Source: LC029 sp036676475 (GTDB lineage: Bacteria; Bacillota; Bacilli; Aneurinibacillales; RAOX-1). From it: a DNA stretch of 43,565 nucleotides. The stretch is taken from positions 1 through 43,565 of the forward strand of contig JAKFCU010000041.1 in NCBI GenBank assembly GCA_036676475.1, given 5' to 3'. Positions 24,545 through 33,138 of this stretch are shown piece after piece (positions within the stretch are counted from its first letter, which is position 1; the number at the start of each line of letters is the position of its first letter). Under the pieces are notes generated by a model. The model was not told the origin of the DNA and did not search any database. It saw nothing but the letters and a program-made list of their open reading frames with translations. Position numbers and translations under genes: made by a program.

Positions 24545-25330
24545 TTAACTTCCTCTCCTATGTATTCTACTATCAGCATGCTTAGTTCTTCCGGTAAAGA
24601 CTCTTTCCGCTTCCGCCAATTGTTCGCGGCTATTGATCCCAATGACTTCAATCGGATCGTCCAGCACCACCGTTTCAAAGCGCTTCTGCTGGTTCGTAAT
24701 GCCTGCTTCTCTCATGGCCTGAATAATGTCAGTTAAATAAAATTCATTCTGGGCGTTATTGTTTTTAATGTAGAGCAGTGCCTGGAACATGCTTTGATTA
24801 TCAAAGCAGAAGATTCCCGTATTCACTTCTTGGATGTGCTTTTGTTCCGGATCCGCGTCTTTTTCTTCTACAATACCCATTACTTCTTTGGTTTGTTTAT
24901 CGCGAATAATCCTTCCATAACCGGTAGGGTCATCTTGAATGGCCGTTAACACGACTCCCGCAGATTGGTTTTCCTTTTGAACGTGCAGCAGGTTCTGCAG
25001 CGTGCGAGGTTCGATCAGCGGAGTGTCCCCGGTAAGTACCAATGTTGCTCCTTTTTTACCTATTAGCAAAGAGGCGGCTTGCTGCACAGCATGTGCCGTT
25101 CCCCTTTGTTCGGTTTGTTCGGCATAAGAGACTCGTCGTCCTAAATGGCGTATTATGAGTTCTCTTTTATGTCCGACAACAACGATGATTTCATCGATCT
25201 TCATTTTCTCCAGCTTGTTCACTAGATGCTCCACCATCGGTATTCCACCCACAGGGTGCAACACCTTGGGTAATTCGGATTTCATGCGTGTACCTTTTCC
25301 AGCAGCTAATATAATGGCATATGTGTTCAA
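24545..25330 (-). CDS. GlmU-type pyrophosphorylase domain alone (UDP-GlcNAc synthesis)
   Basis: Nucleotidyltransferase of 261 residues matching the N-terminal uridyltransferase half of GlmU: AIILAAGKGTRMKSELPKVL, QRGTAHAVQQA, VLTGDTPL, GYGRIIRD and EVNTGIFCFD. It makes UDP-GlcNAc from GlcNAc-1-P and UTP. The left-handed beta-helix acetyltransferase half of normal GlmU (about 456 residues) is absent, so it cannot acetylate glucosamine-1-P. It is probably a dedicated paralogue for polysaccharide precursor supply; a housekeeping glmU is expected elsewhere. It abuts the GH18-like gene upstream (2-base gap) and the lipoprotein gene downstream. Confidence 0.88.
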   Translation of the reverse strand: MNTYAIILAAGKGTRMKSELPKVLHPVGGIPMVEHLVNKLEKMKIDEIIVVVGHKRELIIRHLGRRVSYAEQTEQRGTAHAVQQAASLLIGKKGATLVLTGDTPLIEPRTLQNLLHVQKENQSAGVVLTAIQDDPTGYGRIIRDKQTKEVMGIVEEKDADPEQKHIQEVNTGIFCFDNQSMFQALLYIKNNNAQNEFYLTDIIQAMREAGITNQQKRFETVVLDDPIEVIGINSREQLAEAERVFTGRTKHADSRIHRRGS

Positions 25331-25332
25331 TG

Positions 25333-26256
25333 CTATTCTCCTTTTTTATGTTTCTGATAAGATGACATCCAGTCCGGGAAACCATGAATGGCAAACCCTT
25401 GGAAGCCGGAATGTTTTGTAAGTTGCTTTTCGGTAATCTCCAACTGCTCCTCCATCACCTGATGGCCTTCTTCGTAAAATGTGGTTTTGTCCCCTTCTCC
25501 ACTTCTCGCCATCTCGACCGCAATCAACACTGATTTCTCCATGGCCGAAGCTTCGATCACGGTATCCAAGGCGTTGTCAATAATACCGTCCGGGTCTTCT
25601 GCAGAATCCCGATAGTCCATCAGAACAAGGGTATCAAACCGCTTTAACATCCATGTGCTTAAAGCATAATCATGATAATCGGGGACTTCAATTTTATCGA
25701 CCCAAAAAGGGAGGTCCACTGTGACCTGTAATCCGCTCGCATGAGCTTCCTTCGCGAGAAACTCCAGGTTAGACAGCCATCCGGCTATAACATTATTTTT
25801 ATTTTTCTTCCAATCCGGCAAGAGATACGGTTCGATGTCCAAGTGGATGCCGGAGAATCGCTCCTTTTCGCTCACATTAAAATTATAACTATACACCCAT
25901 TCAATGAAATCCTGTATAAATACCCGCTTTTCTTTCAATCCCCAAGAAGGATCGCCTGCAAGGGCCTCCACCCGGATATTGTTCTTAGCCGCTTCTTTAA
26001 TAAAAAAAGCATAATCTTTTGGAGTAACTTTTTGCCGGTCGATGTATAAGTAAATATCGGTCACACCATTCTGTTTGCAGAACGTGATGATGTCTTCCTT
26101 GTGAGTACGAATCGTAGGTGCATCCCAAATCCAGGTGCCTTTTTTCGGATGAGAACTTTGAACAAAGTATGCGATAAACAACGTTGCAACAAAGAGGATG
26201 ATACCGATTCCCGATAACCAGAACCTGTATTTCTCCCATAGTAATCTTTTATTGAT
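25333..26256 (-). CDS. Membrane-anchored GH18-like glycosidase, non-canonical start
   Basis: The barrel domain has GTWIWDAP, IHLDIEPYLL, VTVDLPFWV and LVLMDYRDS and is paralogous to the C-terminal half of the protein at 22397-23650. The open frame extends upstream of the first usual start (TTG 26181) and encodes a basic segment and a membrane helix (NKRLLWEKYRFW, then LSGIGIILFVATLFIAYFV). No ATG, GTG or TTG exists for that part. An ATC at 26256-26254 sits eight bases after AGGAG and would give MNKRLLWEKYRF. I therefore extend the gene to 26256, with ATC as a rare start, a mutated ATG or a sequencing error. The TTG at 26181 has no ribosome site and would remove most of the anchor. Confidence 0.75.
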   Translation of the reverse strand: MNKRLLWEKYRFWLSGIGIILFVATLFIAYFVQSSHPKKGTWIWDAPTIRTHKEDIITFCKQNGVTDIYLYIDRQKVTPKDYAFFIKEAAKNNIRVEALAGDPSWGLKEKRVFIQDFIEWVYSYNFNVSEKERFSGIHLDIEPYLLPDWKKNKNNVIAGWLSNLEFLAKEAHASGLQVTVDLPFWVDKIEVPDYHDYALSTWMLKRFDTLVLMDYRDSAEDPDGIIDNALDTVIEASAMEKSVLIAVEMARSGEGDKTTFYEEGHQVMEEQLEITEKQLTKHSGFQGFAIHGFPDWMSSYQKHKKGE

Positions 26257-26290
26257 AGGATCATCTCCTAATTAATGAACAAATACGTGG

Positions 26291-26320
26291 AAAAAGTGGG
26301 CTTGATTCAAGTCCACTTCC
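26291..26320 (-). terminator. Terminator-like hairpin after glmS
   Basis: Minus-strand arms AGTGGACTTG and CAAGCCCACT with a short loop, followed by TTTTCC. It would partly separate the synthase half of the locus from the glycosidase/lipoprotein half. Confidence 0.65.
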
Positions 26321-26338
26321 TCCTGCTTGAATATGGAA

Positions 26339-28168
26339 TTACTCCACCGTTACGCTTTTCGCTAGATTGCGAGGTTTATCGATGTCGTTGCCTAAAGTCA
26401 AAGAAGCGTAATACGAGATCAACTGTAAAGGAACGACCGACAAGATGGGTGAAAAGAGAGGTGACGTACGGGGAATAAAACAAACTTCATCCACCGCATT
26501 CAATAGCTCCACATTTCCATTCACCGTCACACCCATGACATGAGCTCCACGAGCCTTCACTTCTTTAATGTTACTCACGGTCTTTTCTTGTAAATCCTCT
26601 TGCGTAACAAGGGCAATGATGGGTGTACCCTCTTCAATCAAGGCCAGACTGCCGTGTTTCAATTCCCCTGCCGCATAAGCTTCGGAATGGATATAGGAAA
26701 TCTCTTTCAGCTTTAAAGAACCTTCAAGAGCGACAGCAAAGTCTAGACCGCGCCCGATAAAGAACAAACTTTTTTGGTCTTTGATCGATTCAGCAAATAA
26801 TTTCACTTCATTGGCGTTCTCCAATACCTTTTCCATTTGCAAAGGCAGTTCTTTTAAGCCTCTTACCAAATGGCTGCGCACATCTTCAGCAAACATTTCC
26901 TTTTCTTGACCGAAGTAGATGCCCAGCAAATAGAAGGCAAGCAATTGTGCGGTGTACGCCTTGGTAGACGCGACGGCAATTTCCGGACCCGCCATGGTCG
27001 GGATGACATAATCCGCATCACGGGCAACGGTGCTGCCGATCATATTGGTGATGGCCAATACTTTTGCTCCGCGACGCTGACTTTCCTGTAAAGCAGCCAG
27101 TGTGTCTGCTGTTTCACCTGACTGACTCACCACAATGACCAAGGTTTTCTCGGTCACAATGGGGTCGCGGTATCTGAATTCCGAAGCAATGTCCACCTCG
27201 ACGGGGATTCGGGCACATTTTTCGATCACCGTCTTCCCAACTAAACCGGCATGATAGGCGGTACCGCAAGCCACAATATAAATCTTTTCAATCCCTTTGA
27301 TTTGATCGGCCGTTAGACCTAATCCTTCCAAAACGATTTTATTTTCACTGCTGATGCGGCCAAGCATCGTATTTCTTAATGCCAAAGGCTGTTCGTGAAT
27401 TTCTTTTAACATGAAGTGTTCGAATCCGCCTTTTTCCACCTGCTCTACATCCCAGTTGACCCGCATCATGTCGCGTTGAACCGTTTCTCCGGTTTCCAGT
27501 TTCCTGATCGCTACGCGATCCGCCGTAATAACTGCCATATCCCCATCATCCAAAATATAAACATCTTTGGTATGTTCGATCACGGCAGAAATGTCGGAAG
27601 CGATAAAATTTTCACCTTTTCCTACCCCGATGACTAATGGGCTTGCTTGACGAACCGCAACCAGTTTATCCGGCTCAAACTCAGTGATCACCCCTAGTGA
27701 ATAAGCGCCAAGAAGCTTTGCGCTCATAGCACGAACCGTCGAGACGATATCGCCGTCATACATGTCAGCCATCAAATGCGCGATGACTTCGGTATCGGTC
27801 TCCGATTTGAAAACAACCCCTTTTTCAATCAACGCTTCCTTCAATTCCATATAGTTTTCGATGATTCCATTATGTACAATAGAAAACTTCCCAGACATGT
27901 CCGTATGGGGATGGGAATTGGCATCAGATGGTCCTCCATGAGTAGCCCAACGAGTGTGCCCGATCCCTATCGTTCCTTTCAGGGGAACCTTCTTTAATTG
28001 ATCGTGTAAGTTAGCCAGACGCCCTTTTGCTTTTCTTACATTTAACCGATTACGTTCTAATACGGCAATCCCGGCCGAGTCATAACCGCGATATTCCAAT
28101 TTACTCAATCCATTCACCAGGATGGTTTGCACATCACGTTTTCCGATATAACCTACTACTCCACACAT
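26339..28168 (-). CDS. glmS: Glutamine-fructose-6-phosphate aminotransferase
   Basis: Makes glucosamine-6-phosphate from fructose-6-phosphate and glutamine. The 609 residues are the family length. Cys2 (MCGVVGYIG) is the glutaminase nucleophile; HTRWATHGGPSDANSHPH is the class II amidotransferase motif. Two SIS domains follow (VSQSGETADTLAAL and FFIGRGLD regions), and the C-terminus ends KSVTVE. Only 66 bases separate it from the dehydrogenase stop, so the usual glmS ribozyme is not present directly upstream. It therefore looks like a locus-dedicated copy driven by the exopolysaccharide operon. Confidence 0.95.
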   Translation of the reverse strand: MCGVVGYIGKRDVQTILVNGLSKLEYRGYDSAGIAVLERNRLNVRKAKGRLANLHDQLKKVPLKGTIGIGHTRWATHGGPSDANSHPHTDMSGKFSIVHNGIIENYMELKEALIEKGVVFKSETDTEVIAHLMADMYDGDIVSTVRAMSAKLLGAYSLGVITEFEPDKLVAVRQASPLVIGVGKGENFIASDISAVIEHTKDVYILDDGDMAVITADRVAIRKLETGETVQRDMMRVNWDVEQVEKGGFEHFMLKEIHEQPLALRNTMLGRISSENKIVLEGLGLTADQIKGIEKIYIVACGTAYHAGLVGKTVIEKCARIPVEVDIASEFRYRDPIVTEKTLVIVVSQSGETADTLAALQESQRRGAKVLAITNMIGSTVARDADYVIPTMAGPEIAVASTKAYTAQLLAFYLLGIYFGQEKEMFAEDVRSHLVRGLKELPLQMEKVLENANEVKLFAESIKDQKSLFFIGRGLDFAVALEGSLKLKEISYIHSEAYAAGELKHGSLALIEEGTPIIALVTQEDLQEKTVSNIKEVKARGAHVMGVTVNGNVELLNAVDEVCFIPRTSPLFSPILSVVPLQLISYYASLTLGNDIDKPRNLAKSVTVE

Positions 28169-28189
28169 GGTTCTCCATCTCCTCTCCTA

Positions 28190-28233
28190 TTAGAAAGACA
28201 CTGGTGCAGTGCCCCGTTTATGGCTATTAAAAA
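28190..28233 (+). repeat. Diverged candidate copy of the interspersed repeat
   Basis: TTAGAAAGACACTGGTGCAG, then TGCCCCGTTTATGGCTATTA. It shares AGAAAG, ACTGG-GCAG and TTATG with the 51-bp repeat and can form a CACTG/CAGTG hairpin, but similarity is weak. Confidence 0.35.
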
Positions 28234-28234
28234 T

Positions 28235-29590
28235 CTATGCTCCTACAAGCACTTTCACTTCGTTTTTGTTAATGCCAGTACCCAATTTAAAAATGTTGTC
28301 AGAGATGATATCCGCGAAGGCATTGCGAGTATCAATGATAGGAATACCTAGTTCAGCTAATTCATGATAACTGAAGCTGCGATGGTTGGTAATCAACACC
28401 ATGCAGTCATATTGAGCGAATTCAGCCGCATCAAATTTAACCGAGTGTACAATTTTCCCATTATGATCTTGGAAAGAAGTCGCATAGGGATCATAGTATT
28501 CTACCTTTGCTCCGCTTTCTTGGAACAATCTATAAACTTCCAATCCGGGCGATTCACGCAAATCATCCACATCCGGCTTATATGCCATCCCCAAGATCAT
28601 TATCTTAGAATTACGAATGGACTTCGCGTAAATATTGAGCACTTGAGCCGTTTTATTAATGACATATTCCGGCATGTTTTCGTTAAGGGATTGGGACAAT
28701 TCGATAAACTTGCTGTAGAAACGGAATTCTTTTGCCTTCCAGGAAAGATACATGGGATCCAGCGGAATGCAGTGACCGCCGATTCCCGGCCCGGGTTGAA
28801 AAGGCATAAATCCAAATGGTTTGGTAGCCGCAGCCCGAATCACCTCCCATACATCAATCGCCATCTTATCGCACATCATTGCCAATTCATTGACAAAAGC
28901 GATATTGACGCTTCTAAAAGTATTTTCCAGTAACTTGGACATTTCCGCTACTTTTGGAGAAGAAACCGGAACGACCGTCTTTACGACATTACTGTACAGA
29001 ATCACACCCAGTTCCCTGCACGCTTCGGTTGTTCCGCCAATGACTTTGGGTGTGTTGTAGGTGTTAAAGTTGCGGTTTCCCGGGTCTACACGCTCCGGGG
29101 AGAAACAAAGGAAGAAATCAACCCCTGTACTTAACCCTTGTGCTTCCAATTCGTATTGAATCAGTTCTTCCGTTGTTCCCGGGTATGTTGTGCTTTCCAA
29201 AACGATCAACGTTCCCTTTTTCATATAATTTTTAACTTCACGGACGACACTTTTAATAAAGGAAGTATCCGGGTCTTGATTTTCACTTAATGGAGTTGGA
29301 ACACAAATACTGATCATGTCCAGCTCTTGAATAATCCCATAACCAGTAGTTGGAATAAATTTGCCGGCATATAAAGCATCCGCTACAACCGCGCTGGGAA
29401 CGTCCTGAATATAAGACTTGCCGCTCAAAAGAGTTTTCACTTTTTCCATATCCAAATCGATGCCATACACGGTGAATCCGCCCTTTACCATTTCCATGGC
29501 CAACGGTAATCCAACATACCCTAGCCCGATGACTCCTATTTTGCCTGTTTTGTTCTGCAATTTTTCTTTTAATAAGCTGTAATGATTCAT
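28235..29590 (-). CDS. Nucleotide-sugar dehydrogenase (UDP-glucose/UDP-HexNAc dehydrogenase family)
   Basis: NAD-dependent four-electron oxidation of a UDP-sugar to the uronate. The 451-residue protein has the Rossmann motif GKIGVIGLGYVGLPLA, the linker LLENTFRSVNIAFVNELAMM and the catalytic Cys in GPGIGGHCIPLDP. The C-terminal domain contains LGMAYKPDVDDLRESP. Its sequence looks nearer the UDP-GlcNAc/UDP-ManNAc dehydrogenases (WecC/WbpA) than UDP-glucose dehydrogenase, but I cannot settle the substrate. I chose ATG 29590 after AAGGTGG; the frame stays open to 29638, overlapping the upstream gene. It feeds uronate to the synthase at 30461. Confidence 0.9.
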   Translation of the reverse strand: MNHYSLLKEKLQNKTGKIGVIGLGYVGLPLAMEMVKGGFTVYGIDLDMEKVKTLLSGKSYIQDVPSAVVADALYAGKFIPTTGYGIIQELDMISICVPTPLSENQDPDTSFIKSVVREVKNYMKKGTLIVLESTTYPGTTEELIQYELEAQGLSTGVDFFLCFSPERVDPGNRNFNTYNTPKVIGGTTEACRELGVILYSNVVKTVVPVSSPKVAEMSKLLENTFRSVNIAFVNELAMMCDKMAIDVWEVIRAAATKPFGFMPFQPGPGIGGHCIPLDPMYLSWKAKEFRFYSKFIELSQSLNENMPEYVINKTAQVLNIYAKSIRNSKIMILGMAYKPDVDDLRESPGLEVYRLFQESGAKVEYYDPYATSFQDHNGKIVHSVKFDAAEFAQYDCMVLITNHRSFSYHELAELGIPIIDTRNAFADIISDNIFKLGTGINKNEVKVLVGA

Positions 29591-29621
29591 TTCTGTTTCC
29601 ACCTTCCCCAATTTCATTCGA

Positions 29622-30434
29622 TTAAATGGCCACACCAAGTTTCTTGATTCTCCACTCCAATTCGGAGATAGAAAAAGGCTTCGTTATATAATCGGACGCG
29701 CCTAATTCAAATGCACGGTGCATATGATCGGATAAATACTTATCTGTCAATACGATGACTCTTTTCTCGCTAGTGCGGCCCTGCTGTATTTTATGGATTA
29801 ATTGATAGCCATCTACGATAGGCAAATTCAATTCGGTAATGACTAAGTCAGGTGACAATTGCGAAAACTTGTCCAAAGCCTCAGATCCGTCTTTCGCTTC
29901 ATACACTCGGTAGCCTTTTAATTCAAGGCGAAGCTTTACAAACTCTCGAACCACTTCATCCGTATCCACAATCAGAATAGAGGAAATCCCTTGTTCTATG
30001 GTATGATCAACAAAAAGGCGAATATCCTTGGTTTCTCCCTTTGCCTCCGTTACGGCTTGGACCAATTGTGACATCGTCTGTTCCGTCGATTCTCCACTTT
30101 CGGGGAAACTGGCTACTACGATTTGCCCTTCGAGAAGGCTATGACTTTGCAGGAAATCTTTCACAACCAGGGATGTATAATGGGTGCCTACTAATTTTTG
30201 ATCGTCCAAAACGATACTGAGAAGAAAGTGTCGATCATCAAAGAAATATTGAGCGGAAATCTCAGGTTCGTTTTGGCTGATAAAAGATTTCAAGTCATCG
30301 AACCGCTTTTGATTCATCTTGGCACAGGGGGCCAAGATCACTCCACAAGTAAGGCCGCTTTCACTGGAAAATGGGATGAATTGAGTGAGTTGTTGTGTTA
30401 ATTCTTGTATACGATCTCGAACTAAAACCGCCAT
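29622..30434 (-). CDS. Degenerate GGDEF-like domain fused to an atypical receiver domain
   Basis: A 270-residue cytoplasmic protein. Residues about 25-135 resemble a GGDEF domain: the beta-hairpin position reads FFDDRHFLLSIV (DDRHF in place of GGDEF) and the C-terminal part reads VVASFPESGESTEQTMSQLV with AVTEAKG, as in diguanylate cyclases. The catalytic motif is gone. Residues 152-268 are a CheY-like receiver: ILIVDTDEVV, VLTDK, and Lys252 in TKPF are kept, but the phospho-acceptor position is Glu201 (LVITELNLPIVDG). It cannot be phosphorylated in the usual way and may be locked in one state. ATG 30434 follows AAGGAG; a GTG start at 30443 is possible. It lies between the synthase and dehydrogenase genes. 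Confidence 0.82.
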   Translation of the reverse strand: MAVLVRDRIQELTQQLTQFIPFSSESGLTCGVILAPCAKMNQKRFDDLKSFISQNEPEISAQYFFDDRHFLLSIVLDDQKLVGTHYTSLVVKDFLQSHSLLEGQIVVASFPESGESTEQTMSQLVQAVTEAKGETKDIRLFVDHTIEQGISSILIVDTDEVVREFVKLRLELKGYRVYEAKDGSEALDKFSQLSPDLVITELNLPIVDGYQLIHKIQQGRTSEKRVIVLTDKYLSDHMHRAFELGASDYITKPFSISELEWRIKKLGVAI

Positions 30435-30460
30435 ATTCTCCACTCCTTCTATTTATTTAC

Positions 30461-31909
30461 TTATTTATTAAAATCAGTTCTAACCATCGTTCCCCACGAA
30501 TTATTGTTGCGCATGAAATCAATGTGGCCCAAAAATCTCCACCATACACCGATTTGACGATAGCCCAAAAACATGAAGAACGAATAAAGCAACATTTTGT
30601 TCAGATCACGGATGCTAGGATAACGACTAAAGGCGGTTTCTTCGATAAACAGAGCACCCAGGCTAAGTATGAAGCAGGATAAGAAATTCACCAAAGCGAA
30701 GATGATCAGTGTAATACCATCCGTCATGTTTAACATCCAATATCCCAAGATGGCGAGCATCCCGGTGATGCGGATGTACGGATTCAATGTTTCAAAGATG
30801 ATATTGTAAGGCAAAGTCAACAGACCAAATACTTTATATTTCGGACGGAATACGACATCAATTCCTTCTTCCACCATGTTTTTTAAGTTTCCGCGCCCCC
30901 AACGCTTCCGCTGACTGCTCAGAACGCGGTACGTATCCGGGGCTTGTGTCCAACAAACCGCGTCCGGGCAAAAAGCGACACGATAGGGGATGTTGTTTTC
31001 TAGACAATAACGGTGAAGCTTAATGACAATATTCATGTCTTCACCAGGGTATCCACCACGATATCCACCTACCGCAATGACTTTATCCTTTTGGAAAACC
31101 CCGAAGGCACCCGATACGATGATAAGTCCGTTGATGGCGCTCCAGCCAATACGTCCACCCAAAAATGCTTTAATGTACTCCACATTTTGCAGCGCAGGAA
31201 GCAATTTTTTAGGAAATCTTACATTCTTTACGATTCCATCCTCTACCGTACAGCTGTTAACGATTCGCACATTCCCCCCTACTGCTACGGTATCTTCGGG
31301 ATTTTCCATATAAACTCTCGCGATTCGTGTTAAGGCATCTTTTTCCAAAAGCGAGTCCGCGTCGATGGTGGAGATCAAGGCATAATGCGAGAGGTTAATC
31401 CCTGCATTTAATGAATCTGCCTTTCCTCCATTTTCTTTATCAATAAAATAGAGGAATGGATATTCTAGATTGTGATAGATGCCTCTCACTTTTCCGGTTT
31501 TTATATGGTTCGAAACGATCGGATTGATTTTTTCCAGTTGGAACTCTTCAATCATCAGCTTGAAGGTTTGGTCGTTGGAACCATCATTAACCACGATCAC
31601 CTCATATTTTGGATAATTAAGGGCCAACAGTGATCGGACGTTTTCGATAATCGTGAGTTCCTCATTGTAGGCAGGAACTAACAAAGACACCGGTGGAACA
31701 TGCTCGGAACCGGATAGCTTCTGAATGCGGTTGTACTGAATTCCTCTTTTGAGCGGGAAGGCATGGCGAATCGACAGTCCAAAGATCAGATAATAGATCA
31801 CCGTAATCAACATCACGTAGAACATCGCAAAATAGCCATACCCTAATAGGAACTCCCGCAGGAACTGAATGAATGAATCGTTTTGCAGATAATACTCTAG
31901 TATTCTCAT
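30461..31909 (-). CDS. Processive family 2 glycosyltransferase (polysaccharide synthase)
   Basis: Integral membrane synthase of 482 residues that polymerises sugar from UDP-donors and probably exports the chain. An N-terminal membrane helix (about residues 20-48) is followed by a GT2 domain with VPAYNEELTI, VVNDGSND, the DxD-type STIDADSLLEKDAL, GEDMN (catalytic acid) and QRKRWGRGN (the QxxRW motif of processive synthases). Three or more membrane helices follow at the C-terminus. The architecture resembles hyaluronan, cellulose and poly-GlcNAc synthases. Neighbouring precursor genes point to a HexNAc/uronate-containing polymer. ATG 31909 follows AGGAGG at a longish 12-base spacing. Confidence 0.93.
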   Translation of the reverse strand: MRILEYYLQNDSFIQFLREFLLGYGYFAMFYVMLITVIYYLIFGLSIRHAFPLKRGIQYNRIQKLSGSEHVPPVSLLVPAYNEELTIIENVRSLLALNYPKYEVIVVNDGSNDQTFKLMIEEFQLEKINPIVSNHIKTGKVRGIYHNLEYPFLYFIDKENGGKADSLNAGINLSHYALISTIDADSLLEKDALTRIARVYMENPEDTVAVGGNVRIVNSCTVEDGIVKNVRFPKKLLPALQNVEYIKAFLGGRIGWSAINGLIIVSGAFGVFQKDKVIAVGGYRGGYPGEDMNIVIKLHRYCLENNIPYRVAFCPDAVCWTQAPDTYRVLSSQRKRWGRGNLKNMVEEGIDVVFRPKYKVFGLLTLPYNIIFETLNPYIRITGMLAILGYWMLNMTDGITLIIFALVNFLSCFILSLGALFIEETAFSRYPSIRDLNKMLLYSFFMFLGYRQIGVWWRFLGHIDFMRNNNSWGTMVRTDFNK

Positions 31910-31932
31910 GCTTTTGGTTATCCTCCTATGAA

Positions 31933-33102
31933 TTACACAACACGATAGATTCGTTTATTTTTGCCAAACGTCTTTTCATAGGTGTACATTAATGTGTTAT
32001 AACGAGTCAGCTTATCTAAATCGTGAAGTTTAGTCGATAAAACCTTCATCTCTTCCTTGATGATCCCCTGGATGTATTCCCCATATCCATGGGTTCTGGT
32101 TTCCCATGCCGCTTGGCAAATCGCAGCCATACCCTCTTCACCCAGATCGAGCAAACCGATGGCACCGAAGTGAACCACACGTTTATCCTTATCCATCAGA
32201 CACATTTTCATCATGTCAGCGTAGGCTTTGTTTCTTAAGTTCCCTAGTGCATGAATCGTTAAAAGACGAATTTCCGCGTTCGCATGGTTCAGCAGCTTGT
32301 GCACGACATTTTTAGGCAATAAAGAAGAAGATTTCAGATACACCTCCACCGCTTTTAGCTGAATTTGCCCATTCCTGGAGTCAATCAATTGATAAACTGC
32401 TGATGCCACGCTGGGATCGGTATATTCCTTCAATCCGATTAACCCGATTTGAATTAATCCAGAATGTTGTTTGTTGACATATTGAGCAAAAAGAGCGGTT
32501 TGATCAATGTTGGCTTCTTGGATCATATCCACGATGAGATCGTGGAATCCCTTGTTATGCATTAATAGAATGTTAACCATTTCTTTTACATCATGCTCAG
32601 CGCGTGTACACTTTGTAATCGCGCGGGCGATGACAAAGAGAGCAGAATTATATTTATGATTGCGCAGTAACCCGAGTAAGGCCGGTACCGCTTCCGGCAC
32701 CCTCATACACCCCAAATGATAAGCGGCGTCTATTTTTTTGCTATATGAACCGCTATTCAATCGTTTCAAGTGATAGGCCACGAACCCTAATTCTTCACAC
32801 AATCCGATTAGCTTTTGACGTTGTTCGCCTGTCAACGATTCGATCATATCATTCAACCGCTCTTGCAAAGCGTTCCGCTCGATTCGATTCATCCTGACAT
32901 GGGGTGCTCTTAATGGTTCATCACTTTCGATATTTGCTTGGATGTAGGTAAGGTAATCCCTAAACTTGACATGAAATTGCTCAGAGATCCTTCGACGCCT
33001 TATATTGTTTAGCTTGATTCCGTAAATAATGGCGATCAAGACCACGTTTAATCCAACTAAAACATACATGACATAAATGACTAAGTTGATATTCATATAC
33101 AC
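31933..33102 (-). CDS. Membrane-anchored HEAT-repeat protein
   Basis: A 389-residue protein with one N-terminal membrane helix (INLVIYVMYVLVGLNVVLIA), a basic stop-transfer segment (KLNNIRRRR) and a large cytoplasmic helical-repeat domain. Repeats are visible as KKIDAAYHLGCMRVPEAVPA, VKEMVNILLMHNK, QIGLIGLKEYTDPSVASAVY, KAVEVYLKSSSLLP, RLLTIHALGNLRNKAYADMM and FGAIGLLDLGEEGMAAI. HEAT repeats usually act as protein-protein scaffolds. The gene lies 23 bases upstream of the synthase, so it is a good candidate for a synthase-assembly or regulatory subunit. The start is GTG 33102, ten bases after GGAG. Confidence 0.82.
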   Translation of the reverse strand: MYMNINLVIYVMYVLVGLNVVLIAIIYGIKLNNIRRRRISEQFHVKFRDYLTYIQANIESDEPLRAPHVRMNRIERNALQERLNDMIESLTGEQRQKLIGLCEELGFVAYHLKRLNSGSYSKKIDAAYHLGCMRVPEAVPALLGLLRNHKYNSALFVIARAITKCTRAEHDVKEMVNILLMHNKGFHDLIVDMIQEANIDQTALFAQYVNKQHSGLIQIGLIGLKEYTDPSVASAVYQLIDSRNGQIQLKAVEVYLKSSSLLPKNVVHKLLNHANAEIRLLTIHALGNLRNKAYADMMKMCLMDKDKRVVHFGAIGLLDLGEEGMAAICQAAWETRTHGYGEYIQGIIKEEMKVLSTKLHDLDKLTRYNTLMYTYEKTFGKNKRIYRVV

Positions 33103-33138
33103 ACAAGATATGCTCCTTTTTAAATGGTATGGATCAGA

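Noticed and set aside
26061..26264. ATG at about 26264 directly after GGAG, in another frame from the GH18-like gene
   Set aside because: Its product has no motif and ends inside the gene; the spacing to GGAG is too short. The other frame encodes the membrane helix and the conserved barrel.
30500..31300. CRISPR-like or tandem repeats in the synthase region
   Set aside because: No regularly spaced direct repeats were found here or elsewhere in the window; the only regular repeat is the 51-bp family, which lacks unique spacers.
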